Assembly (NCBI RefSeq): GCF_036195325.1
Contig: NZ_CP108101.1
Span: 5,208,001 to 5,272,000 of the forward strand
Source of the DNA: Streptomyces sp. NBC_00234
GTDB taxonomy: Bacteria; Actinomycetota; Actinomycetes; Streptomycetales; Streptomycetaceae
DNA length: 64,000 bases
Direction: 5' to 3'
Shown one piece after another: positions 43,445 to 50,975 of this stretch; positions within the stretch are counted from its first letter, which is position 1, and each line of letters begins with the position of its first letter. Under the pieces are notes generated by a model that saw only the letters and a list, made by a program, of their open reading frames with translations, was not told the origin of the DNA and did not search any database. Made by a program: the position numbers and the translations under genes.

Positions 43445-44576
43445 CATCAAGAAAGAGTCCGTGGACGCCACCCCGAACGTCACCGAAGTGGCGACTGTGG
43501 ACGCGGCCACCGAGGCGGAGGCCGTAGCCGCCATCGATGCGCCGGTCTCGCAGGGCGAACCGATCCTTCAGGTGCGCAACCTGGTCAAGCACTTCCCGCT
43601 GACCCAGGGCATCCTGTTCAAGAAGCAGGTCGGCGCGGTCAAGGCCGTGGACGGGATCTCCTTCGATCTCTTCGCGGGCGAGACGCTCGGCATCGTGGGC
43701 GAGTCCGGCTGTGGCAAGTCCACGGTCGCCAAGCTCCTGATGACGCTGGAGCGGGCCACCGCCGGCGAGGTCTTCTACAAGGGCCAGGACATCACCAAGC
43801 TGTCCGGCCGCGCGCTGAAGGCCGTGCGCCGCAACATCCAGATGGTGTTCCAGGACCCGTACACCTCGCTGAACCCGCGTATGACGGTCGGCGACATCAT
43901 CGGGGAGCCGTACGACATCCACCCCGAGGTCGCGCCCAAGGGCGAGCGTCGCCGCAAGGTGCAGGACCTCCTGGACGTCGTGGGTCTCAACCCGGAGTAC
44001 ATCAACCGGTATCCGCACCAGTTCTCCGGCGGTCAGCGCCAGCGCATCGGTATCGCCCGCGGCCTCGCGCTCAACCCGGAGATCATCATCTGCGACGAGC
44101 CGGTCTCCGCGCTCGACGTGTCGGTGCAGGCACAGGTCATCAACCTGATGGGGAAGCTGCAGGACGAGTTCAACCTCTCCTACCTCTTCATCGCGCACGA
44201 CCTGTCGATCGTCCGGCACATCTCGGACCGGGTCGGCGTCATGTACCTCGGCAAGATGGCCGAGATCGGTACCGACGAGCAGATCTACGAGCACCCGACG
44301 CACCCCTACACCCAGGCGCTGCTGTCGGCGGTTCCGGTTCCGGACCCGGAGGCCCGTGAGGGCCGCGAGCGGATCATCCTCTCCGGTGACGTCCCGTCGC
44401 CGGCGAACCCGCCGTCGGGCTGCCGCTTCCGCACCCGGTGCTGGAAGGCCGAGGACAAGTGCGCGACGGAGGTGCCGCTCCTGGCGGTCCCCGAGCGCTT
44501 CAAGTCCGTGGACTCTCCGGCCGCGCACGAGTCGGCGTGTCACTTCGCCGAGGAGAAGGCCGTCCTGGTCGGCTAG
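43437..44576 (+). CDS. Oligopeptide ABC transporter ATPase DppF-like, first operon
   Basis: The 379-residue ABC ATPase has Walker A GESGCGKS, signature FSGGQRQR and Walker B IIICDEPV. The C-terminal region again has the CRFRTRCW-type Cys motif. It forms the ATPase heterodimer with the DppD-like protein. ATG 43437 overlaps the preceding stop by 8 nt (ATGGCTGA). The TAG stop lies inside a CTAG that borders a palindromic element at 44573-44752. The segment 43812-43915 is identical (104 nt) to 49892-49995 in the second operon, which suggests recent gene conversion. A shared terminator follows at 44786-44827. Confidence 0.94.
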   Translation: MADIKKESVDATPNVTEVATVDAATEAEAVAAIDAPVSQGEPILQVRNLVKHFPLTQGILFKKQVGAVKAVDGISFDLFAGETLGIVGESGCGKSTVAKLLMTLERATAGEVFYKGQDITKLSGRALKAVRRNIQMVFQDPYTSLNPRMTVGDIIGEPYDIHPEVAPKGERRRKVQDLLDVVGLNPEYINRYPHQFSGGQRQRIGIARGLALNPEIIICDEPVSALDVSVQAQVINLMGKLQDEFNLSYLFIAHDLSIVRHISDRVGVMYLGKMAEIGTDEQIYEHPTHPYTQALLSAVPVPDPEAREGRERIILSGDVPSPANPPSGCRFRTRCWKAEDKCATEVPLLAVPERFKSVDSPAAHESACHFAEEKAVLVG

Positions 44577-44752
44577 GGAGTGTCCGCAAAGTATCGTCGT
44601 CCACCCGAAGGGTGGGGCCGGCGGTGTCTGGTGCGTGCTCTCGCAAGGCGCCGGAGTGCCCTTGTAGCGGAGCTACTCGGGCATTTCGGCAACGCCGCGA
44701 GAGTGCGTGCCAGACGCCGCCGGCCAGACGAGACTTTGGGGACACGACCTAG
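44573..44752. mobile_element. MITE-like imperfect palindrome at the stop codon of the first transporter operon
   Basis: The 180-bp element is bounded by CTAG on both sides (44573-44576, 44749-44752). Its ends GGAGTGTCCGCAAAGT and ACTTTGGGGACACGAC are imperfect terminal repeats. Internally, GCCGGCGGTGTCTGG and CCAGACGCCGCCGGC pair, and GTGCCCTTGTAGC pairs with GCTACTCGGGCAT, so nearly the whole length folds back on itself. It codes for nothing that I can support. The left CTAG holds the TAG stop of the ATPase gene. The form suggests a non-autonomous element with TA target duplication. It resembles repeats I remember from Streptomyces genomes. Confidence 0.75.
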
Positions 44753-44785
44753 GACGGTTCACGAGGGGCGTCCCCTTCGTCTCCA

Positions 44786-44827
44786 CCGCCGGGCGGGCTC
44801 GATCATTCGAGCCCGCCCGGCGGTTTT
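44786..44827 (+). terminator. Rho-independent-type terminator after the first transporter operon
   Basis: CCGCCGGGCGGGCTCGA (44786-44802) pairs perfectly with TCGAGCCCGCCCGGCGG (44807-44823), a 17-bp stem with a 4-nt loop, and is followed by TTTT. It lies 34 nt beyond the palindromic element, which appears to have landed between the stop codon and this terminator. Confidence 0.85.
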
Positions 44828-44894
44828 GTGCTGTCCGGCCTCCACTGATGGCCTGTTTAACATGCGATCAGAAGTCAAATGGGGTGATATGGGG

Positions 44895-44911
44895 CATTGA
44901 GCTACTCAATG
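44895..44911 (+). promoter_or_regulatory. Inverted repeat upstream of the second transporter operon
   Basis: CATTGA (44895-44900) and TCAATG (44906-44911) are perfect 6-bp arms with a 5-nt spacer, 19 nt before the start of the second binding protein. It shares CATTGAGCT and TCAATGG with the repeat at 38543-38563. A common operator is possible. The place so near the ribosome binding site also permits an RNA hairpin. Confidence 0.45.
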
Positions 44912-44930
44912 GATCTCTAGGAGGCACTTC

Positions 44931-46562
44931 ATGCGCGGAGCCACACAAGCCAAGTGGGCCGCATGTGCGGTGGCCGTCGCCCTGGCAGCGACGGCCTGTG
45001 GCGGCGGGGACGACAGCGGCGGCGGCGGTGGCGCCGACGGGATCGTGAGCTCCTCCTGGGGCGATCCGCAGAACCCGCTGGAGCCGGCGAACACCAACGA
45101 GGTGCAGGGCGGCAAGGTCCTCGACATGATCGTCCGCGGCCTCAAGCGGTACGACCCGAAGACCGGCGAGGCCCAGAACATGCTCGCCGAGAGCATCGAG
45201 ACGACGGACAACCAGACCTTCACGATCACGGTGAAGGACGGCTGGACCTTCAGCAACGGCGAGAAGATCACGTCCTCGTCGTTCGTGGATGCCTGGAACT
45301 ACGGCGCCGCGCTGAAGAACAACCAGAAGAACTCCTACTTCTTCGGGTACATCGACGGCTACGACAAGGCGCACCCCGAGACCGGCAGTGCCTCGACCGA
45401 CAAGCTCTCCGGGCTCAAGGTCGTCGACGACAAGACGTTCACCGTCAAGCTCACCCAGAAGTTCTCGCTCTGGCCGGACACCCTCGGCTACCCGGCCTTC
45501 GCGCCCCTGCCCAAGGCGTTCTTCACGGACCACGACGCCTGGCTCGCCAAGCCCATCGGCAACGGGCCGTACACCATCGAGGACTACGCCAAGGGCTCCT
45601 CCATGGACCTGCGCAAGTGGGACGACTACCCCGGTGACGACAAGGCGCAGAACGGTGGCATCGACCTCAAGGTCTACACCGACAACAACACCGCCTACAC
45701 CGACCTGACGGCCGGCAACCTCGACCTCGTCGACGACGTGCCCGCCTCGCAGCTGAAGAACGTGGAAGCCGACCTCGGCGACCGGTACATCAACACCCCG
45801 GCCGGCATCATCCAGACCCTCGCCTTCCCGTTCTACGAGAAGGAGTGGGACACCCCGGCCGCCGCCAAGGTCCGCCAGGGGCTGTCGATGGCGATCAACC
45901 GCCAGCAGATCACCGACCAGATCTTCCAGAAGACCCGGACCCCCGCCTCCGACTGGACCTCCCCGGTCCTCGGCGAGGACGGCGGCTTCAAGAAGGGTCT
46001 GTGCGGCTCCCCGTGCGAGTACAACGCGGCGGAGGCCAAGAAGCTGATCGAGGACAACGGCGGCATCCCCGGCGGCCAGCTCAAGATCTCGTACAACGCG
46101 GACACCGGCTCCCACAAGGAATGGGTCGACGCCGTCTGCAACAGCATCAACAACGCCCTGGGCAACAACAAGGCGTGCGTCGGCGCCCCCGTCGGCACCT
46201 TCGCCGACTTCCGCAGCCAGGTCTCCCAGCAGAAGCTGACGGGCGCCTGGCGCGCGGGCTGGCAGATGGACTACCCGCTGATCCAGAACTTCCTCCAGCC
46301 GGTCTACTACACCAACGCCCCGTCCAACGACGGCAAGTGGAGCGACAAGAAGTTCGACGACCTGGTCAACAAGGCCAACGCCGAGAGCGACAGGGCCCAG
46401 GCCGTCTCCACGTTCCAGGACGCGGAGAAGGTGATGGTCGATCAGATGCCGGTCATCCCGCTCTGGTACCAGAACGGCAGCGCCGGCTACTCGGACCGCG
46501 TCGAGAACGTCGCGCTGAACCCGTTCAGCGTCCCGGTGTACGAAGAGATCAAGGTCAAGTGA
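44931..46562 (+). CDS. Oligopeptide ABC transporter substrate-binding lipoprotein, second operon
   Basis: The 543-residue protein starts MRGATQAKWAACAVAVAL and has the lipobox LAATACGGG, then a Gly-rich linker and an SBP_bac_5 fold. It is a paralogue of the first operon's binding protein with similar blocks (FSNGEKITSSSFVDAWN; SHKEWVDAVCNSIN). The more diverged ligand lobe suggests a different peptide preference. ATG 44931 has CTAGGAGG at a good distance. A hairpin at 46580-46604 separates it from the permeases, as in the first operon. In Streptomyces two such importers in tandem occur near bldK. Which of these is the true orthologue is open. Confidence 0.93.
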   Translation: MRGATQAKWAACAVAVALAATACGGGDDSGGGGGADGIVSSSWGDPQNPLEPANTNEVQGGKVLDMIVRGLKRYDPKTGEAQNMLAESIETTDNQTFTITVKDGWTFSNGEKITSSSFVDAWNYGAALKNNQKNSYFFGYIDGYDKAHPETGSASTDKLSGLKVVDDKTFTVKLTQKFSLWPDTLGYPAFAPLPKAFFTDHDAWLAKPIGNGPYTIEDYAKGSSMDLRKWDDYPGDDKAQNGGIDLKVYTDNNTAYTDLTAGNLDLVDDVPASQLKNVEADLGDRYINTPAGIIQTLAFPFYEKEWDTPAAAKVRQGLSMAINRQQITDQIFQKTRTPASDWTSPVLGEDGGFKKGLCGSPCEYNAAEAKKLIEDNGGIPGGQLKISYNADTGSHKEWVDAVCNSINNALGNNKACVGAPVGTFADFRSQVSQQKLTGAWRAGWQMDYPLIQNFLQPVYYTNAPSNDGKWSDKKFDDLVNKANAESDRAQAVSTFQDAEKVMVDQMPVIPLWYQNGSAGYSDRVENVALNPFSVPVYEEIKVK

Positions 46563-46579
46563 CGTAACGGGGCCGGGCC

Positions 46580-46604
46580 GGCCGGTGCCGACCCGGCACC
46601 GGCC
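46580..46604 (+). promoter_or_regulatory. Intraoperon hairpin after the second binding protein gene
   Basis: GGCCGGTGCC (46580-46589) pairs with GGCACCGGCC (46595-46604) around a 5-nt loop. The stop is at 46562 and the first permease starts at 46661. Its place matches the hairpin in the first operon. Confidence 0.6.
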
Positions 46605-46660
46605 TCCCGGCTTCGTACGTCCCACTGTTCGCCTGTTCGCCCCGACCCCCGGAGCCCTTC

Positions 46661-47584
46661 ATGGGACGTTATGTGATCCGGCGGCTGCTGCAGATGATCC
46701 CCGTCTTCTTCGGCACCACGCTGTTGATCTTCCTCATGGTGAACGTGATGGGTGACCCCATCGCGGGCCTCTGCGGCGACCGCCAGTGCGACCCGGCGAC
46801 CGCCGCCCAGCTGCGCGCGGAGTTCGGCCTCGACAAGCCCCTCTGGCAGCAATACCTGACCTACATGGGCAACGTCTTCACCGGCGACTTCGGCACCGCG
46901 TTCAACGGGCAGGAGGTCACCGAACTGATGGCCACCGCCTTCCCGATCACGATCCGGCTCACGATCGTGGCGCTCTTCTTCGAGATCGTCATCGGTATCA
47001 GCCTCGGTGTCGTCACCGGTCTGCGGCGGGGCCGCCCCATCGACACCTCCGTGCTGATCCTGACCCTGGTCGTCATCTCCATCCCGACCTTCGTCACCGG
47101 TCTGCTGCTCCAGCTCCTCCTCGGAGTGGAGTGGGGCATCATCAAACCGTCCGTCTCCTCGGAAGCGCCGTTCAACGAACTCATCATCCCGGGGCTCGTC
47201 GTCGCCTCCGTCTCCCTGGCGTACGTCACCCGGCTCACACGGACCTCGATCGCCGAGAACGCCCGCGCCGACTACGTCCGTACCGCTACGGCCAAGGGCC
47301 TGCCGAGGCGCCGCGTGGTGATCCGGCACCTGCTGCGCAACTCCCTGATCCCCGTCGTCACCTTCATCGGTACGGATGTCGGCGCACTGATGGGCGGAGC
47401 GATCGTCACGGAGCGGATCTTCAACATCCACGGCGTGGGCTACCAGCTCTACCAGGGCATCCTGCGCCAGAACTCCCAGACCGTCGTCGGCTTCGTCACC
47501 GTCCTGGTCCTGGTCTTCCTGGCCGCGAACCTGATCGTCGACCTGCTGTACGCCGTTCTCGACCCGAGGATCCGCTATGCCTGA
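46661..47584 (+). CDS. Oligopeptide ABC transporter permease DppB-like, second operon
   Basis: The 307-residue six-helix permease begins MGRYVIRRLLQMIPVFFGTT, nearly the same as its paralogue in the first operon. The EAA loop is DYVRTATAKGLPRRRVVIRHLLRN. A small loop with CGDRQCDPAT replaces GDKGADPAT. ATG 46661 has GGAG about 6-9 nt upstream. It ends with an 8-nt overlap (ATGCCTGA) with the next gene, as in the first operon. It forms the transport pore with that permease. Confidence 0.94.
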   Translation: MGRYVIRRLLQMIPVFFGTTLLIFLMVNVMGDPIAGLCGDRQCDPATAAQLRAEFGLDKPLWQQYLTYMGNVFTGDFGTAFNGQEVTELMATAFPITIRLTIVALFFEIVIGISLGVVTGLRRGRPIDTSVLILTLVVISIPTFVTGLLLQLLLGVEWGIIKPSVSSEAPFNELIIPGLVVASVSLAYVTRLTRTSIAENARADYVRTATAKGLPRRRVVIRHLLRNSLIPVVTFIGTDVGALMGGAIVTERIFNIHGVGYQLYQGILRQNSQTVVGFVTVLVLVFLAANLIVDLLYAVLDPRIRYA

Positions 47585-48551
47585 GCAGACACCGGACGAG
47601 GCGATCTCGGCGGCCGGAGCCGGCGGGACGATGGACCTCGCACTGGACGAGGGCACCACCCTCGAGAAGACCCCCGGCGGCCCCCAGGGGACGGGCCCCT
47701 CGGGCAAGCCGCAGAGTCTGTGGTCCGACGCCTGGCGCGACCTGCGCCGCAACCCGGTCTTCATCATCTCCGCGCTGATCATCATCTTCCTGGTGATCAT
47801 CTCGATCTGGCCGCAGCTGATCGCCTCGGGGGACCCCCTCGACTGCGACCTGGCCAAGGCCCAGGAGGGCTCCCAGCCCGGCTATCCGTTCGGCTTCGAC
47901 GGGCAGGGCTGCGACGTCTACACCCGCGTCGTGTACGGAGCCAGGAACTCGGTGACCGTCGGCGTCTGCTCCACCATCGGAGTCACCCTGATCGGCAGTT
48001 TCCTGGGCGGCCTCGCCGGTTTCTACGGCGGCTGGTGGGACTCGATCCTCTCCCGCCTCACCGACGTCTTCTTCGGCATCCCGGTGGTCCTCGGCGGCCT
48101 GGTCTTCCTCTCCGTGGTGACCAGCTCGACCGTCTGGCCGGTGATCGGCTTCATCGTCCTGCTGGGCTGGCCGCAGCTCGCCCGTATCGCCCGTGGATCG
48201 GTCATCACGGCCAAGCACAACGACTACGTCCAGGCGGCCCGCGCACTCGGCGCGTCCAACTCCCGGATGATGCTGCGCCACATCGCGCCCAACGCCGTCG
48301 CCCCGGTCATCGTCGTGGCCACGATCGCGCTGGGTACGTACATCTCCCTGGAAGCGACCCTCTCGTTCCTCGGCGTAGGTCTGAAACCGCCGGCCGTCTC
48401 GTGGGGCATCGACATCTCCGCCGCGGCCCCGTACATCCGCAACGCCCCGCACATGCTGCTCTGGCCCGCCGGAGCGCTGGCGATCACCGTGCTCGCGTTC
48501 ATCATGCTCGGCGACGCGGTGCGCGACGCCCTCGACCCCAAGCTGCGCTGA
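47577..48551 (+). CDS. Oligopeptide ABC transporter permease DppC-like, second operon
   Basis: The 324-residue protein has a long soluble N-terminus (about 55 residues, acidic and Gly-rich) and six predicted helices with the EAA loop DYVQAARALGASNSRMMLRHIAPN. The periplasmic loop has two Cys (LDCDLAKAQ and GQGCDVY) that its paralogue lacks. A disulfide there is conceivable. It starts within the DppB-like gene by an 8-nt overlap and lies 13 nt upstream of the ATPase gene. Confidence 0.94.
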   Translation: MPEQTPDEAISAAGAGGTMDLALDEGTTLEKTPGGPQGTGPSGKPQSLWSDAWRDLRRNPVFIISALIIIFLVIISIWPQLIASGDPLDCDLAKAQEGSQPGYPFGFDGQGCDVYTRVVYGARNSVTVGVCSTIGVTLIGSFLGGLAGFYGGWWDSILSRLTDVFFGIPVVLGGLVFLSVVTSSTVWPVIGFIVLLGWPQLARIARGSVITAKHNDYVQAARALGASNSRMMLRHIAPNAVAPVIVVATIALGTYISLEATLSFLGVGLKPPAVSWGIDISAAAPYIRNAPHMLLWPAGALAITVLAFIMLGDAVRDALDPKLR

Positions 48552-48564
48552 GGAGCCCGTTGCC

Positions 48565-49542
48565 ATGTTGCTCGAAGTGCGCGATCTGCACGTGGAGTTC
48601 CACACCCGCGAGGGGGTGGCCAAAGCCGTCAACGGGGTCAACTACTCGGTGGCCGAGGGCGAGACGCTCGCCGTCCTCGGCGAGTCCGGCTCCGGCAAGT
48701 CGGTCACCGCACAGGCCGTCATGGGCATCCTCGACATGCCGCCGGGGAAGATCAGCGGTGGCGAGATCCTCTTCAAGGGCCGCGATCTGCTGAAGCTCAA
48801 GAAGGAGGAGCGCCGGAAGATCCGTGGCGAGGAGATGGCCATGATCTTCCAGGACGCGCTGTCCTCCCTGAACCCGGTGCTGACCGTGGGCGAGCAGCTC
48901 GGCGAGATGTTCGTCGTGCACCGCGGCATGTCCCGCAAGGACGCCAGGGCGAAGTCGGTCGAGCTGATGGACCGGGTCCGCATCCCGGCCGCCAAGGAGC
49001 GGGTGGGGAACTATCCGCACCAGTTCTCCGGCGGTATGCGCCAGCGCATCATGATCGCCATGGCGCTGGCGCTGGAACCCTCCCTGATCATCGCGGACGA
49101 GCCGACCACGGCGCTCGACGTGACGGTGCAGGCGCAGGTCATGGACCTGCTGGCGGAGCTCCAGCGCGAGCTGAACATGGGGCTGATCCTGATCACGCAC
49201 GACCTGGGAGTCGTCGCGGACGTCGCCGACAAGATCGCCGTGATGTACGCGGGCCGGATCGTCGAGACCTCGCCCGTCCACGACATCTACAAGGCCCCGG
49301 CCCACCCGTACACCAAGGGCCTGCTGCGGTCGATCCCGCGCCTGGACCAGAAGGGCGGGGAGCTGTACGCGATCAAGGGCCTGCCGCCCAACCTGCTGCA
49401 CATCCCGCCCGGCTGTGCCTTCAACCCCCGCTGCCCGATGGCCCAGGACGTGTGCCGTACGGACGTGCCGCCGCTGTACCGGGTGTCCGAGGACCGCCAG
49501 AGCGCCTGCCACTTCTGGAAGGAGACGCTCGATGAACGCTGA
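48565..49542 (+). CDS. Oligopeptide ABC transporter ATPase DppD-like, second operon
   Basis: The 325-residue ABC ATPase has Walker A GESGSGKS, signature FSGGMRQR, Walker B IIADEPT and the terminal Cys motif CAFNPRCPMAQDVC. It is shorter than its paralogue because the 27-residue N-terminal extension is absent. ATG 48565 has GAGGAGCC upstream. It overlaps the next gene's start by 11 nt. The near identity with the first operon's ATPase in the catalytic core contrasts with the divergent binding proteins, as expected for motor subunits. Confidence 0.94.
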   Translation: MLLEVRDLHVEFHTREGVAKAVNGVNYSVAEGETLAVLGESGSGKSVTAQAVMGILDMPPGKISGGEILFKGRDLLKLKKEERRKIRGEEMAMIFQDALSSLNPVLTVGEQLGEMFVVHRGMSRKDARAKSVELMDRVRIPAAKERVGNYPHQFSGGMRQRIMIAMALALEPSLIIADEPTTALDVTVQAQVMDLLAELQRELNMGLILITHDLGVVADVADKIAVMYAGRIVETSPVHDIYKAPAHPYTKGLLRSIPRLDQKGGELYAIKGLPPNLLHIPPGCAFNPRCPMAQDVCRTDVPPLYRVSEDRQSACHFWKETLDER

Positions 49543-50773
49543 TCAGTCCGGCGGACGGAAGGAAGACCGCGAGGAGGGCGAGGTGGCCTCCACCCTGCTG
49601 TCCAAGGAACGGGCCGGGACGGCGTACGCGGACGGTGACCCGATCCTGGAGGTCCGCGACCTCGTCAAGCACTACCCGCTGACCCAGGGCATCCTGATCA
49701 AGAAGCAGGTCGGCGCCGTCAAGGCGGTCGACGGGGTCTCCTTCGACCTGGCGGCGGGCGAGACGCTCGGCATCGTGGGGGAGTCGGGCTGCGGCAAGTC
49801 GACCGTCGCGAAGATGCTGGTGCACCTTGAGCAGCCGACCGCGGGCGCGATCCGGTACAAGGGCGAGGACGTCACCAAGCTGTCGGGGCGTGCGCTGAAG
49901 GCCGTGCGCCGCAACATCCAGATGGTGTTCCAGGACCCGTACACCTCGCTGAACCCGCGTATGACGGTCGGCGACATCATCGGGGAGCCGTACGAGATCC
50001 ACCCCGAGGTGGCCCCCAAGGGCAGCCGGCGCCGGAAGGTGCAGGACCTCCTGGACGTGGTCGGCCTCAACCCGGAGTACATCAACCGCTATCCGCACCA
50101 GTTCTCCGGCGGTCAGCGCCAGCGCATCGGCATCGCCCGCGGCCTCGCGCTCAACCCGGAGATCATCGTCGCCGACGAGCCGGTCTCCGCCCTCGACGTG
50201 TCGGTGCAGGCCCAGGTCGTGAACCTGCTGGACAGCCTCCAGAGCGAGTTCAACCTGAGCTTCGTGTTCATCGCGCACGACCTGTCGATCGTCCGGCACA
50301 TCTCCGACCGGGTCGGCGTGATGTACCTGGGCCGGATCGTGGAGATCGGCACCGACGAGGAGATCTACGAGCACCCCACCCATCCGTACACCCAGGCGCT
50401 GCTCTCCGCCGTGCCGGTGCCCGACCCGATGGCCCGTGAGTTCCGTGAGCGGATCATCCTGCACGGCGACGTGCCCTCGCCGGCCAACCCGCCGTCGGGC
50501 TGCCGCTTCCGCACCCGCTGCTGGAAGGCGCAGGAGCGGTGCGAGCTCGAAGTCCCGCTGCTGGCGGTGCCGGCGGCCTTCCGGCTGTCGGAGACCGCGG
50601 CGAGCCACGACTCCGCGTGCCACTTCGCGGAGGAGAAGCGGGTCGTACCGGAGGAGGGGCGACTGGCCGCACCGCCGGCGCAGGGGCCCGTGGCGGAGGA
50701 GCAGGAGCCGGGTACGGAGGTCAGGAAGGAACCCGGGCAGGAGCCGGGGGAGCAGGGTGACATTCCGTCATAA
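49532..50773 (+). CDS. Oligopeptide ABC transporter ATPase DppF-like, second operon
   Basis: The 413-residue ABC ATPase has Walker A GESGCGKS, signature FSGGQRQR, Walker B IIVADEPV, and the C-terminal CRFRTRCWKAQERC motif. Its N-terminal 35 residues and last 45 residues (Glu/Gly/Pro-rich) are extensions not needed for the fold. ATG 49532 is supported by GGAAGGAG upstream and overlaps the previous stop by 11 nt. A region identical to the first operon (49892-49995) lies between Walker A and the signature. The operon ends here and a hairpin terminator follows at 50873-50909. Confidence 0.93.
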   Translation: MNADQSGGRKEDREEGEVASTLLSKERAGTAYADGDPILEVRDLVKHYPLTQGILIKKQVGAVKAVDGVSFDLAAGETLGIVGESGCGKSTVAKMLVHLEQPTAGAIRYKGEDVTKLSGRALKAVRRNIQMVFQDPYTSLNPRMTVGDIIGEPYEIHPEVAPKGSRRRKVQDLLDVVGLNPEYINRYPHQFSGGQRQRIGIARGLALNPEIIVADEPVSALDVSVQAQVVNLLDSLQSEFNLSFVFIAHDLSIVRHISDRVGVMYLGRIVEIGTDEEIYEHPTHPYTQALLSAVPVPDPMAREFRERIILHGDVPSPANPPSGCRFRTRCWKAQERCELEVPLLAVPAAFRLSETAASHDSACHFAEEKRVVPEEGRLAAPPAQGPVAEEQEPGTEVRKEPGQEPGEQGDIPS

Positions 50774-50872
50774 AAGTCCATGAAATTCGTTTACACAGAG
50801 GCAACTTGGCTGTCGCGGCACCGATATACGAACGCTCCATGATGAACAGCGTACGGCCGTGCGGGTGCCGTG

Positions 50873-50909
50873 AACCGGCCGGGGTGTCGTCATGTCGCCC
50901 CGGCCGGTT
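50873..50909 (+). terminator. Hairpin terminator after the second transporter operon
   Basis: AACCGGCCGGGG (50873-50884) pairs perfectly with CCCCGGCCGGTT (50898-50909) around a 13-nt loop, 100 nt past the last stop. The gap 50774-50975 has no gene. Confidence 0.7.
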
Positions 50910-50975
50910 ACCCGTTCCCCCTCTTCCCTTTTGGCCCTCTTGTTCAATGGCGGGCCGCGGTGGAGTATCGCTGGG

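Noticed and set aside
38693..44576. Firm assignment of gene names bldKA-bldKE to the first operon
   Set aside because: The gene order here (binding protein first) may differ from S. coelicolor bldK and two paralogous operons exist. Orthology needs a phylogeny.
44580..44900. Small frames within the 180-bp palindromic element
   Set aside because: The sequence is palindromic, so frames on both strands are expected by structure; no start signal.
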